A stretch of DNA of 64,000 nt from Erwinia sp. SLM-02 (GTDB lineage Bacteria; Pseudomonadota; Gammaproteobacteria; Enterobacterales; Enterobacteriaceae), in the NCBI RefSeq assembly GCF_037450285.1, contig NZ_JAQISN010000001.1:2542001-2606000 (forward strand). The letters run 5' to 3'. Below are positions 43,771 through 53,272 of this stretch, in pieces; within the stretch, counting starts at the first letter, position 1, and every line of letters starts with the position of its first letter. The position numbers were made by a program, and so were the translations under genes. The notes below the pieces were generated by a model. The model saw nothing but the letters and a program-made list of their open reading frames with translations, did no database searches and was not told the DNA's origin.

Positions 43771-46419
43771 TTAGCGTTCAGGTACGCCTGAAAATTCAAC
43801 CCCAATCCCTTCTTCATCATTCCAGCCGAGCGTCAGGGAGTGTGGTTTCTGTTTCGCGGCCATGTGACTGAGCAGTTGCTGACTCAGTACCGGCAGAATT
43901 TGCTGATTGAGCAAGCTGTCGACATTACGCGCCCCGGTATCCGGCAGCAGGCAGGCGCTGGTCAGCGCGTCATACAGACTCTCGTCAATATGGGTCGTCA
44001 GGCCATAATGGCGGTGTAAGCGCTGGCTAACCTGTGTCAGCTTCATTTCCACGATGGTACGCATGGCTGCCTTATTCAAAGTCCGGTAAATCACGGTCTG
44101 GAAGCGCGCCAGCAGTGCGGGCTGGAAGTGGTCACGCAGGATCGGACGCAGCAGTTCGTGCAGTTCGCTTTCGGTGGCCTCTGGCAGTTCATTCAGTAGC
44201 TGCATCAGATGGTCGCTGCCAAGGTTGGAAGTCATCAAAATAACGGTATTGCGGAAGTCGATTTCGCGGCCTTCGCCGTCGCGCATAAAGCCGCGGTCGA
44301 AGACCTGATAGAACAGATTCATCACATCACGGTGGGCTTTTTCCACCTCATCAAGCAATACAACGCTGTACGGACGTTTGCGTACCGCCTCGGTCAGAAT
44401 TCCGCCCTGGCCGTAACCGACATAGCCCGGTGGTGAGCCTTTCAGCTGGGATACCGTGTGCGGCTCCTGGTACTCGGACAGGTTGATGGTAATCAGCGAT
44501 TTTTCGCCGCCGTACATTACATCAGCCAGTTCCAGCGCGGTCTCGGTTTTACCCACACCGCTAGGCCCAACCAGCAGGAATACCCCCTGCGGGCCGTTCT
44601 CGGAAGTGAGGCCTGTTTTCGCTGCACGCAGACGCTGAGCGATGGCTGCAAGCGCCACCTTCTGGCCCACAACCCGTTTGCCGATTTCATTTTCCAGGGT
44701 CAGCAGTTCAGTCTGCTCATCTTTCATCAGTGAGGACAGCGGCACGCCCGTCCAGTCGGCAATCACGTTGGCAACCGTACGGGTATCCACATTCGGGTGG
44801 ATAAGCGCACCGTTCTGCTGTAGAAAATCCAGCTGGTGCAGTAGGGTATGAATTTCTGCCTGGCGACTGACGTCCTGACGGCAGGCTATTAATTCCTCAA
44901 CCAGCGGGCGCTCGACGACAAGACGGTTTTCCTGCGTTTCCAACTGCACCTCAAGTTCTGTGCGCTGCGTTTCAATGGCGGCCAGCCGGTCATAGTGGGT
45001 CAGGGATCCTGTGGCAATGTCCTCCAGCAGAGCCTGCGCTTCCATCCTGAGAGCTATCAGCCGGGCTTTCAGACGCACAATGGTATCCGGCACGGTATCA
45101 AGCCCCATGCGTACGCGAGCAGCAGCGGTGTCCAGCAGGTCAACCGCCTTGTCTGGCAGCTGGCGGCCGGTCAGGTAGCGGCGGGACAGCGTGACCGCAG
45201 CACGCACGGCGTCATCGGTGATGTGCACATTGTGGTGTTCGGCGTAGCGCGATTTCAGGCCTCTGAGCATCAGACAGGCAGTGTCATCGTCCGGCTCGTC
45301 CACCTTCACCATCTGGAAGCGACGTTCCAGGGCCGCATCACGTTCGAAATATTGTTTGTATTCGGACCAGGTTGTCGCCGCAATGGTACGCAGTTCGCCG
45401 CGCGCCAGTGCCGGTTTCAGCAGGTTCGCGGCATCCGCGCCACCCGCCTGGTTACCGGCACCGATAATGGTGTGGGCTTCGTCGATAAACAGCAGGACGG
45501 GCACTGGCGACTGCTGCACTGCATCGATGACGTTTTTAAGACGCTGTTCGAACTCGCCTTTCACACCTGCGCCCGCCTGCAACAGGCCGAGGTCAAGGGT
45601 CCGCAAAATGACCGGTTTAAGGGATTCCGGCACGTTGCTTTCAGCAATGCGCAGCGCCAGACCTTCAACCAGTGCGGTTTTGCCAACGCCCGGCTCGCCG
45701 ACCAGAATCGGGTTGTTCTTGCGTCGGCGGGAAAGAATATCCACCATCTGGCGGATTTCCGTGTCACGGCCAAACACCGGATCAATCTTCCCTTCTTTCG
45801 CTCTGGCGGTGACATCGAGCGTAAACTTATCCAGCGCGTTTTGCAGCGCAGGGCTCAGTTTTCCCTCTTTAACTTCCGCGCCGACAGGACGCCCGATGAA
45901 CTCTACTTCTCCACTATGGCTCTGCGCCAGCTCCGCCTCCAGTTGTATTTCCGGGCGTTCATCTGATTCTGTATCAAGCAACGACCGCAGGCGCTCAAGT
46001 TGATTCTGACCCAGGGTCAGCAAAGGCCACAGGCCATCACAGCGCACCAGCTTTTGTTCCCCTACCAGGGCCATAAGCAGATGATGACTCCGGATCTTTT
46101 CTTCACCCGCAAGCGAGGCAATCAACCAGGCTTCCTGCATCAGTATCTGGATGTTTTTCGAGAGCTGTGGACGGCTGCGTATCGAACGCGGTTGATTATC
46201 CAGCCAGCCCAGTAAATCCTGCCAGATGGCATCCATATCCCACTCGTAACGACGGGCCAGCACCGTCAGGTCACCCTCCCCCTGCTCAAGCAGTTTCAGC
46301 AACCAGTGCTCAGGCAAAATTTCCCCATGTGCGCGGGTCTGACAGAGCGAAGCCGCCCCTTCCATCGCACGGGCACAGTAAGGGTTCAGACGTCGCAGCA
46401 GGATGGCTGGATTTTCCAT
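43771..46419 (-). CDS. clpV: T6SS sheath-recycling ATPase TssH (ClpV)
   Basis: 882 aa. N-terminal Clp-N helices (about 1-150) that bind contracted TssBC sheath, and two AAA+ modules: Walker A GEPGVGKTA at 241-249 with VLLFIDEAHT, and GPSGVGKTE near 617 with VVLLDEVEKAHRD. A coiled middle domain lies between. It unfolds TssC to recycle contracted sheaths. Separated from hcp by 300 bp that contain a terminator, so it likely has reduced readthrough or its own promoter. Confidence 0.97.
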   Translation of the reverse strand: MENPAILLRRLNPYCARAMEGAASLCQTRAHGEILPEHWLLKLLEQGEGDLTVLARRYEWDMDAIWQDLLGWLDNQPRSIRSRPQLSKNIQILMQEAWLIASLAGEEKIRSHHLLMALVGEQKLVRCDGLWPLLTLGQNQLERLRSLLDTESDERPEIQLEAELAQSHSGEVEFIGRPVGAEVKEGKLSPALQNALDKFTLDVTARAKEGKIDPVFGRDTEIRQMVDILSRRRKNNPILVGEPGVGKTALVEGLALRIAESNVPESLKPVILRTLDLGLLQAGAGVKGEFEQRLKNVIDAVQQSPVPVLLFIDEAHTIIGAGNQAGGADAANLLKPALARGELRTIAATTWSEYKQYFERDAALERRFQMVKVDEPDDDTACLMLRGLKSRYAEHHNVHITDDAVRAAVTLSRRYLTGRQLPDKAVDLLDTAAARVRMGLDTVPDTIVRLKARLIALRMEAQALLEDIATGSLTHYDRLAAIETQRTELEVQLETQENRLVVERPLVEELIACRQDVSRQAEIHTLLHQLDFLQQNGALIHPNVDTRTVANVIADWTGVPLSSLMKDEQTELLTLENEIGKRVVGQKVALAAIAQRLRAAKTGLTSENGPQGVFLLVGPSGVGKTETALELADVMYGGEKSLITINLSEYQEPHTVSQLKGSPPGYVGYGQGGILTEAVRKRPYSVVLLDEVEKAHRDVMNLFYQVFDRGFMRDGEGREIDFRNTVILMTSNLGSDHLMQLLNELPEATESELHELLRPILRDHFQPALLARFQTVIYRTLNKAAMRTIVEMKLTQVSQRLHRHYGLTTHIDESLYDALTSACLLPDTGARNVDSLLNQQILPVLSQQLLSHMAAKQKPHSLTLGWNDEEGIGVEFSGVPER

Positions 46420-46516
46420 TTTTCTCTCTCTTGATGGCTTCCGGACACGCTACCGCCCTTCGCTGTTTCCCCTTCAGGGGACCAAAGCGCATACGGTCGG
46501 GCTGGCAGTTTGTGGG

Positions 46517-46559
46517 TTTCTTTGCTGAACACCCGCCACGCAGGCGCTCAGCAAAGAAA
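46517..46559. repeat. long hairpin in the hcp-clpV gap
   Basis: TTTCTTTGCTGA (46517-46528) pairs perfectly with TCAGCAAAGAAA (46548-46559), and the loop contains a further CGCC/GGCG stem. It lies directly beyond the hcp terminator on the minus strand and shares its T-run. Confidence 0.6.
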
Positions 46560-46583
46560 AAGGCGGGCAGAACGGACTGCCCG
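46553..46583 (-). terminator. rho-independent terminator after hcp
   Basis: On the minus strand CGGGCAG-tccgtt-CTGCCCG is followed by CCTTTTTCTTT. It lies 136 bp after the hcp stop and 134 bp before the clpV start. Another small inverted repeat (AAGTTC 46627-46632 with GAACTT 46645-46650) is in the same 300-bp gap; the rest of the gap is unremarkable. Confidence 0.8.
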
Positions 46584-46718
46584 TCTGAGTGATTACTCCA
46601 AATAGTTCGTGCGGTAACAAGGCGGCAAGTTCGCGAATCCCCGGGAACTTACAGCGGTAAGTGACCGGGATGAGAGAACGCAGCCAACGCCGTTACCATG
46701 CGAAATAGGACGAGTAAC

Positions 46719-47210
46719 TTAAGCGGTGGCGCGTTCGTTCCACGAATCGGAATGAATAATGTTGCCGTCTTTGTAGGTCCAGGTGATTTTTTCGTAGCGC
46801 AGTTCAATGCGTTCAAGATGGTTGTGCTTCTCTTTAGAAGGATCCTTGATGTCATACATTTCAGGATTGACTTTCACCACTTTCACGTTTTCCAGTTTGG
46901 TGTTGAAGTACTCCACTTCCTGGCCCGCATCGTTGATTTTGTACCACTTGAATTCCGCAGACTTGAGGGTCTGACCGGTGGTCACCGCTTTGTACAGATA
47001 CGGGCTGGAAGAGTCGATTTCCTTGGTGAACTGGAACGGCGTGTGGATACGGGTGCCCGTCAGTTTGCCGGTGTTGTTATCGGTCGGGATGTACAGATTA
47101 TGCTCCTGAGCGACAACTTCGATGCTGCCTTCACGATCCTGAACGTCCACAGACCCTTTAATGTCCGCGCCGCCATCGTCTTTCAGCCAGAGATAAACAG
47201 GAATTGCCAT
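46719..47210 (-). CDS. hcp: T6SS tube protein Hcp (TssD)
   Basis: 163 aa from the ATG at 47210 (GGAG 9 bp upstream); the open frame to 47516 is antiparallel to the ompA-like gene and not real. Hcp family: MAIPVYLWLKDDGGADIKG, a central HTPFQFTKEIDSSSPYL and WTYKDGN near the end. Hexameric rings stack to form the inner tube that is fired with VgrG-PAAR and also carries small effectors. Four bp after the ompA-like gene; a terminator follows, consistent with high-level production. Confidence 0.97.
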   Translation of the reverse strand: MAIPVYLWLKDDGGADIKGSVDVQDREGSIEVVAQEHNLYIPTDNNTGKLTGTRIHTPFQFTKEIDSSSPYLYKAVTTGQTLKSAEFKWYKINDAGQEVEYFNTKLENVKVVKVNPEMYDIKDPSKEKHNHLERIELRYEKITWTYKDGNIIHSDSWNERATA

Positions 47211-47214
47211 GGAA

Positions 47215-48933
47215 TTACTCTCCATTGTGTAGTGAAGCGCCATCATCCTGAGATGACGCTTTGGGTTGGCCAGGTATCGGGCAGGCATTAGCCTGCGGTA
47301 CCAGACTGATTTCAACACGGCGGTTAAGCGCTCGGCCATCCGACGTGTCGTTGGTTGCGACAGGGCGGCTCTCGCCATAGCCCTGTACCGCAAAACAGCT
47401 TTCCGGTACATCACCGGTGTCACGCATCCAGTCGCGTACCGCTTCGGCACGCTTAAACGACAGCGTCTGATTGAGTTTCGGATTACCGGTGTTATCGGTA
47501 TGGCCGGACACGACAATCAGCCAGCCCGGTTTAGCCTTAACGCCGATCAGCGAGTTCACAAGCCATTTGGTGGACCCGGCTTTCAGCGCTGATTTACCCG
47601 AATCGAACAGCGACATGCTGTCGAGGCGAAGGGTTTTCGGCCCCTGAATGATTTCCTTAATGACCGGCGGTGGCGGTGGGGCCCAGTCGCTGACGGCAGC
47701 CTCAACGGGTGGAATCAGACGCCCCCCCTGGTACAGGCCCAGGCGATAACGCAGTGGTTCCCCGCGACGCTGCCAGTCGTCCAGCAATGCGCCATCGGCC
47801 TTAAGGTGCTCCTGCGCACGTAGTTTCGGTGCCACAGGCTTACCCGTTAGCCGGTGATATAACGCAAGATGATCGCCAACATTACGAACGAGGCGCTGGT
47901 TGTTCATCCAGGACGCCAGCATAGCCATTGCCAGGAAAATCCCGCCCAGCAATCCGGCGTAACGCCAGAACACCATTGTGCAGCTCACGCCACGTCGGCG
48001 CGGCAGCGCTGGCAGCAGCGGTTCAGGCAGCGGCATTGGCCCGGTGGTCACGACAACATCCGGTGGCAGCGCCGTCACGGAGGTGATGTGGTGTTGCCAG
48101 AGATTGCCCGCGATACCATTCACCGGCACCATGCACATGCCCTGTACGCAGGGCTTCATCACCGGTAATTCGCCCCGCCGTACCGACAACAGGTCATTCA
48201 CCGCGCTGTTTTGCCAGGCAATAAGACTGTCCAGCCACAGGCCCTGACTCAGACGGGAAAAAAGCTCTTCTGAGTCAGCCTCCCGGGCCCACTCCGTCAG
48301 TGACAGATTGCCCTGACCGGGCTGATACACCTGAATAGCGCTCCGCTGTCTTACCGTGGTAAACCAGACAGGCTCTGCCTCCGCCCAGGCCATCGGTGGC
48401 GATATCCAGGCCACGGTCCAAAGTGGGGGGATCGTGCCAAATGCCGCACGGCAATGGGCGACTGCACGCTGCCAGCCTCGCAGAGACTGGGTAAAATCAT
48501 CACCGGATGTGTGCTGTTCAGGTACCACCGCCAGCATGACCGAGATTCGCGACACCAGGTCCGGGCGAACCAGGCTCAGGTGCTGCGCGAAGTGTGGCAA
48601 TTGCTCCGCATCCTTCACCCACAGATACCAGCCTTGCCGGGTTTCCCGGTGACGGGCACCGGACACAAAGAGTGCTGAGTTGTCACCGCAGACGAGGATA
48701 ACCGCCCCCTGAAAATCTTCCGGCGGCAGATTTTCATCGATGATGCCCCGGACTGCGGTCGCCCGCGCCTGAGAAACCCGGTGCTGACGCCAGAACATCA
48801 CTCCAGACAACAGAACAACCAGCAGGCTGAATACCACACGGCTGCCCGTGGACAGAGGCCAGAATCCGAGGATGAGCCACAGCGCCAGTACGGCCCCCAT
48901 GACTGTTAACAGACTTCGGTACGCATCCCGCAT
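47215..48933 (-). CDS. T6SS OmpA-domain peptidoglycan-binding protein (TagL-like)
   Basis: 572 aa. Two N-terminal hydrophobic segments (about 8-24 and 31-46), a cytoplasmic domain that resembles the N-terminal domain of TssM, another helix near 325-342 (GLLGGIFLAMAMLASWM) and a periplasmic C-terminal OmpA domain (about 440-555) with SGHTDNTGNPKLNQ and RALNRRVEI. Anchors the TssJLM complex to the cell wall, supplying the function missing from the short TssL. 3 bp after tssL. Confidence 0.88.
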   Translation of the reverse strand: MRDAYRSLLTVMGAVLALWLILGFWPLSTGSRVVFSLLVVLLSGVMFWRQHRVSQARATAVRGIIDENLPPEDFQGAVILVCGDNSALFVSGARHRETRQGWYLWVKDAEQLPHFAQHLSLVRPDLVSRISVMLAVVPEQHTSGDDFTQSLRGWQRAVAHCRAAFGTIPPLWTVAWISPPMAWAEAEPVWFTTVRQRSAIQVYQPGQGNLSLTEWAREADSEELFSRLSQGLWLDSLIAWQNSAVNDLLSVRRGELPVMKPCVQGMCMVPVNGIAGNLWQHHITSVTALPPDVVVTTGPMPLPEPLLPALPRRRGVSCTMVFWRYAGLLGGIFLAMAMLASWMNNQRLVRNVGDHLALYHRLTGKPVAPKLRAQEHLKADGALLDDWQRRGEPLRYRLGLYQGGRLIPPVEAAVSDWAPPPPPVIKEIIQGPKTLRLDSMSLFDSGKSALKAGSTKWLVNSLIGVKAKPGWLIVVSGHTDNTGNPKLNQTLSFKRAEAVRDWMRDTGDVPESCFAVQGYGESRPVATNDTSDGRALNRRVEISLVPQANACPIPGQPKASSQDDGASLHNGE

Positions 48934-48936
48934 CGC

Positions 48937-49590
48937 TTACCCCGGCCTGACGATCTGGCTTACCAGTTGGGCAAGCGAAGACGAGAGTAAGAACCAGAGA
49001 ATTGCCAGGGCGGCAGTGGCCACAACCCAGGTCAGCCAGTACCCGCGACGGCCGCTGCTCAGGCGTGAAACGCGGGCAACAATGGGGGCGTCCTGTGCCA
49101 GCGTGAAGGCCGGTACCCGTTCAGCGAGCACGCGAAAAATATTTTCGCGACGCCCATCATCCTGGGCGCGATACTGACCAACGAAACCCAGTTGCAGGGT
49201 CCGGTACATACAGGTCAGGACGGCGGCATCAGGGGCGGTTTCTTTCAGCAGGTCTCGGATCCTTTCCCACAGCTCCTCACCGGCATTGAGGGTGCCAAAG
49301 AAGTGTGCCTGCAGCGGGTCACGCCGCCAGGTCAGATAGCCATCATCGGTGGTTCCCCTGTTCATCACGCTCTCATCAAGCAGTGCACACAGGGCATACA
49401 CCATATGGTCACAGCTGATGTCGCTGTAGCCTGCCTCCGTAAGCGCCGCTTTTGCCTCCTGCACCAGACGGCAGGCCCGACGATAGAGCCCTTCCCCGTC
49501 ACGAACCTTCTGTCCGCCCCGCAGCTGGCTGGCCATCAGCCAGCCGGGGTAGAAAATACGCTCAATTAGACTCATTTCTGATGTATTCAT
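48937..49590 (-). CDS. tssL: T6SS inner-membrane protein TssL (DotU)
   Basis: 217 aa, short form without a peptidoglycan-binding domain. Cytoplasmic DotU helical domain (CALLDESVMNRG motif) and one C-terminal membrane helix (about 187-207). Binds TssM, TssE and TssK to dock the baseplate. ATGA overlap with tssK. Confidence 0.96.
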   Translation of the reverse strand: MNTSEMSLIERIFYPGWLMASQLRGGQKVRDGEGLYRRACRLVQEAKAALTEAGYSDISCDHMVYALCALLDESVMNRGTTDDGYLTWRRDPLQAHFFGTLNAGEELWERIRDLLKETAPDAAVLTCMYRTLQLGFVGQYRAQDDGRRENIFRVLAERVPAFTLAQDAPIVARVSRLSSGRRGYWLTWVVATAALAILWFLLSSSLAQLVSQIVRPG

Positions 49591-50924
49591 GTGCGCAGCA
49601 CCGCAAAGAGTTCAAGATCCACATCCCCCAGCGAGCGCGGGGTATAGAAGGTGCAGCTTCCCGCTTCCAGCATCGCCCGTGCCGCCTCACTACTCAGATC
49701 CAGCGAGAAATACTGGTTCTCAAGGCGTAACGGGATAGCGGCAGGCACATGGGTCAGTGGCTTGATAACCATCCCGCTCAGCGCCACATTCACCACCTCG
49801 GAAACATCATCAAAGCTGCCCGCTTTACACAGCTGTGGGAATTTCGTTTGAAGTTCATGGTTCGGCATGGAGGAGCGTACTGAAAGGTAGAAATCCGCCC
49901 CTTCGCGCAGGCGCGCATCGTGCAAGGCGCCTTTCCAGATCTGGTCCTGATGCTCCAGGTGAATATTCACCATCCGTGACGGCAGGCTCGCTTCCAGCAG
50001 CTTATCGAGCAGTGCCAGCAACGGTGGGAATACCCGTTCCGGTGCATCGTGCTGATAAGCAGGAATGTCTCCGGCTTCGTGCTCCAGTGAGAAGGTCAGC
50101 AGACTGCCGGCCAGACGGATCAGTTCGCGATACAGCAGTTCTGGGTGTCGATTCGGCGTCTGCAGCAGTTCCGTCAGTACTGGCTCGGCGCTGTTCAGGG
50201 CATTGAGCAACCAGAACAGGGAGACATCCGCGACCGCAAAGTCGGCCATCCGCTCATTACTCTCACGGCGCATGGCCATCAGCCGGCGGCGGCGAGCCTG
50301 CAGGCGGACTAGTAGATCACCCAGCTCAGTAGTCAGCAACGGGCTTGCAGAAACGGAAAGCATCGGCGGGATGAAAATCGGGTCCCGGCTCCACTGCCCC
50401 TGTGCATTTCGCACCAGACGAGCTACCGGACAGGTCAGGTATGCCGTGTTTTCCTGGCTGGAAAGACGCAGGGTTAACGCGTTACGCAGAATGGCGAGTT
50501 CTCCGCTTTCATAACCAGCCAGTTCCTGCACTACTACACGTTCGGCTTTCCAGCGACGCGGACGTTCACTGTCCTGGCCGTTATCGAGGTTGCCACCACT
50601 GGCGCTCAGCAGCGGCAGTGCGACAACCACGTCAACAGTCTCAGAGCCGCTTGCGGCGGATAAATCACAGACCGGTGGAAGATTATCCGCCAAATCCGTA
50701 TCAACAATCGTGCCATCCTGGAAACGAACCGCCAGACGGGTGGCATTCAGGCGCGAAAGCGCCAGTGCGGGATCATCAAATTCTGCCGCAACCACGCCCC
50801 AGGGATGAGAAATCCCCATCCGGGCAACCATGTCGGCAACGTACTCACTCCAGCGGGCCTGCTGCTGGAACTGTTGCGGGGCCAGAACGGCCCCATCCTC
50901 CCAGAGTGGGCGGTAAATTTTCAT
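49587..50924 (-). CDS. tssK: T6SS baseplate subunit TssK
   Basis: 445 aa, usual length. Begins with the characteristic YRPLWEDGAVLAPQQFQQQARW. The N-terminal part resembles phage receptor-binding shoulder domains, and the C-terminal head binds TssL/TssM. Trimers link the wedge to the membrane complex. 18 bp after tssC. Confidence 0.97.
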   Translation of the reverse strand: MKIYRPLWEDGAVLAPQQFQQQARWSEYVADMVARMGISHPWGVVAAEFDDPALALSRLNATRLAVRFQDGTIVDTDLADNLPPVCDLSAASGSETVDVVVALPLLSASGGNLDNGQDSERPRRWKAERVVVQELAGYESGELAILRNALTLRLSSQENTAYLTCPVARLVRNAQGQWSRDPIFIPPMLSVSASPLLTTELGDLLVRLQARRRRLMAMRRESNERMADFAVADVSLFWLLNALNSAEPVLTELLQTPNRHPELLYRELIRLAGSLLTFSLEHEAGDIPAYQHDAPERVFPPLLALLDKLLEASLPSRMVNIHLEHQDQIWKGALHDARLREGADFYLSVRSSMPNHELQTKFPQLCKAGSFDDVSEVVNVALSGMVIKPLTHVPAAIPLRLENQYFSLDLSSEAARAMLEAGSCTFYTPRSLGDVDLELFAVLRT

Positions 50925-50942
50925 CCCTGATTTTTCCTCGGC

Positions 50943-52484
50943 TTATGCTTTCGCTTTCGGCATCTGCGAGACCAGCGACAGGTTGATGTCCATCCCTTCG
51001 ACCTGGAAGTGCGGCACCGCATACAGCTTCACGCGGAAGAAGCCCGGGTTGTCTTCGATATCTTCCACCACCACTTTGCCGTCGCGCAGCGGGTGCGAGG
51101 CCTGCAGCTCGTCGCCCGGATCGGTCATCTCGGTCACCAGGCCGCGGATCCAGGTATTCAGCTCCAGCTCCAGCAGGCGGCGATCCTTGGTGGTGCCGAT
51201 GTTTTCACGCTGGATCAGCTTCAGGTAGTGGGCGATGCGCGACAGCAGGAAGATGTACGGCAGGCGAGCGTTGATCCGGCTGTTGGCGGTGGCGTCGGCG
51301 GTGTCATACAGGGCCGGCTTTTGGGTGGAGTTTGCCGAGAAGAAACAGGCGTAATCACGGTTCTTGTAGTAGGACAGCGGAATAAAGCCGAGGTTGGCGA
51401 ACTCAAATTCGCGGGTTTCCGGGATCATCACCTCAGACGGGATTTTCACCTGATTACCGGTGCCCAGGTCGTACAGGTGGATCGGCAGATCTTTCACCGC
51501 GCCGCCGGCCTGCGGGCCACGGATCTGTACGCACCAGCCGTTATCAATAAAGCTGCGCACCATGTTGGCGGCAAAGGCAAACGAGGCGTTGGTCCACAGG
51601 TATTTATCGTGGTCCGGGCCTTTCACTTCTTCAACGTAGTTGAAACTGCGTACCGGTACGGTGTCCGGTCCGTAAGGCAGGCGGCCCAACACGCGCGGCA
51701 TCACCAGGCCGATATAGCGCGAATCGTCGGTATCGCGGAAGGATTTCCACTTGATGTACTCGGCGCGGTCAAAGTAGTTGCCAATATCCTTGATCGCCGC
51801 CACCTCCTCCATCGACGATTTCAGGAAGAACGACGGGCCGGTAGAACCGATGAACGGCATATGGGCAGCCGCAGAGACTTTGGAAATATTGCGCAGCAGC
51901 GCTACGTCCTGTGCGGAAGCGTCAAATTCGTAAGCGGAAATCAGCGCAGCAATCGGCTCACCGCCCGGGGTGTCGTATTCGGCCACGTAGGTTTGCAGGT
52001 AGAGGCCGCTCTGGATAATCTCCGGCGCATCATCAAAGTCCTGGCGCAAATCCTCCTTCGACAGATCCAGCAGTTCGATTCTGACGTTCTGGCGGAAGTC
52101 GGTTTTATCCACCAGCGATTTGGCCCCCTGCCACAGCGACTCAACGGCCTGGAACTGCGGATGGTGCAGCACCGCGTCCAGCTGGCGGCCAATCTGGAAA
52201 TCCAGCTCGGCAATGTGGTGATCAATCAGTGCCTTATCCAGTTTCTCGACTTTCGTGCCCGCCTGGCGCAGGCGTTCAAGAAACACCTGCATTCCGGCGG
52301 TCAGGCGCTCATCGGCCGTCGCATCAGACATTGCCTGCGCATCCTGCCAGATATCTAACGCGCTGAGGGTGGACACCGGATGAAGGTTAATTTTTTCAAA
52401 CAGGGAAGCGTAAACACCGCCCGCCTGCGGGTGTTCAAGGGTTACACTTTCCGCAGACGTGGCATTCTTATTTTGTACAGACAT
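50943..52484 (-). CDS. tssC: T6SS sheath large subunit TssC
   Basis: 513 aa from ATG 52484 (ATG 52490 also possible, AAGAGA upstream). Sheath domain signatures: LDLSKEDLRQDFDDAPEI, FIGSTGPSFF and KNRDYACFFSANS. With TssB it builds the contractile sheath around the Hcp tube. A long plus-strand open frame across this gene (51009-52358) is an antisense shadow. Codon use is strongly biased, like a highly expressed gene. Confidence 0.97.
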   Translation of the reverse strand: MSVQNKNATSAESVTLEHPQAGGVYASLFEKINLHPVSTLSALDIWQDAQAMSDATADERLTAGMQVFLERLRQAGTKVEKLDKALIDHHIAELDFQIGRQLDAVLHHPQFQAVESLWQGAKSLVDKTDFRQNVRIELLDLSKEDLRQDFDDAPEIIQSGLYLQTYVAEYDTPGGEPIAALISAYEFDASAQDVALLRNISKVSAAAHMPFIGSTGPSFFLKSSMEEVAAIKDIGNYFDRAEYIKWKSFRDTDDSRYIGLVMPRVLGRLPYGPDTVPVRSFNYVEEVKGPDHDKYLWTNASFAFAANMVRSFIDNGWCVQIRGPQAGGAVKDLPIHLYDLGTGNQVKIPSEVMIPETREFEFANLGFIPLSYYKNRDYACFFSANSTQKPALYDTADATANSRINARLPYIFLLSRIAHYLKLIQRENIGTTKDRRLLELELNTWIRGLVTEMTDPGDELQASHPLRDGKVVVEDIEDNPGFFRVKLYAVPHFQVEGMDINLSLVSQMPKAKA

Positions 52485-52524
52485 CAGCATTTTCTCTTGT
52501 TAATCCGTTAAACATTGCGACCGT

Positions 52525-53022
52525 TTATGCCTGTTCCGGCACCATCGCTGACAGTTCGCTGCGCAGTTCATTGCTCAGTGCCGGGTCAAGCAGGATTTTC
52601 TCCAGCTCTTTGCGGAAGTTCTGGTTATCCAGCAGATTGGCTTTCAGATCGCGGAGAAGATTGCGCATGGCCAGCATGGCCTTAAGCTGAGGGATCTGGC
52701 GGGCCACCTGTTCGGGAGTGAAATCCTTCATATTGCGGAAGGTGAGGTGAATATTTTCTTCGCTGCCGTCTCCGGCCAGTGTGTTTTCAACGGTGATATT
52801 CACCGACGGAGAATATTCCGCCAGCACGCTGTTGAAATTATTTTTATTAACGTCCGTTTTACTGCGTTCCGATAACGGCGCGGTTTCCTGCCCGTTACTG
52901 AAATCACCGGTAACCAGTAATTTCAACGGCAGTTCCATTTTCTTACTGGCACCACCGGTATGAAGATCGAGTTTCAGATTAATACGTGCCTTTGGTATTT
53001 CCTTCTGGAAGCTGTCGCTCAT
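52525..53022 (-). CDS. tssB: T6SS sheath small subunit TssB
   Basis: 165 aa. Typical N-terminus (FQKEIPKARINLKLDLHTGG) and PLKLLVTGDFSNG. Small sheath subunit, partner of TssC, and first gene of the T6SS operon. The 250 bp upstream are AT-rich and may carry the operon promoter and H-NS-type binding, but I see no clear -10/-35. Confidence 0.97.
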   Translation of the reverse strand: MSDSFQKEIPKARINLKLDLHTGGASKKMELPLKLLVTGDFSNGQETAPLSERSKTDVNKNNFNSVLAEYSPSVNITVENTLAGDGSEENIHLTFRNMKDFTPEQVARQIPQLKAMLAMRNLLRDLKANLLDNQNFRKELEKILLDPALSNELRSELSAMVPEQA

Positions 53023-53272
53023 AATTCCCTCTTTGATATCGCCATGTAATAAATTACTGTCTCAATTTCCTTTCGGGCGATAATAGTGCATTCAGTCTTA
53101 ATTAATCAACTTTATGAATCAAACGGTTAAAGCAAGAAAAATCCTAACAATATAATTCCACAGGGATTCTGTTATTAGCCGATTATTCATGACAAGTGAG
53201 TTACATACCGACTGACAGCCGTCAAATAGAAGCCAGATCACGTTAGTTGATCGAGTATTACGAAATAAAATC

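Noticed and set aside
44995..45966. 323-codon plus-strand frame opposite clpV
   Set aside because: Antisense shadow of a clearly identified AAA+ gene in GC-rich DNA.
47211..47516. Upstream extension of hcp
   Set aside because: It overlaps the ompA-like gene 3' end in another frame; the Hcp family begins at MAIPVYLW, with GGAG before it.
51009..52358. 449-codon plus-strand open frame opposite tssC
   Set aside because: It mirrors the codon bias of tssC on the other strand; its translation has no recognisable domain and no ribosome site.
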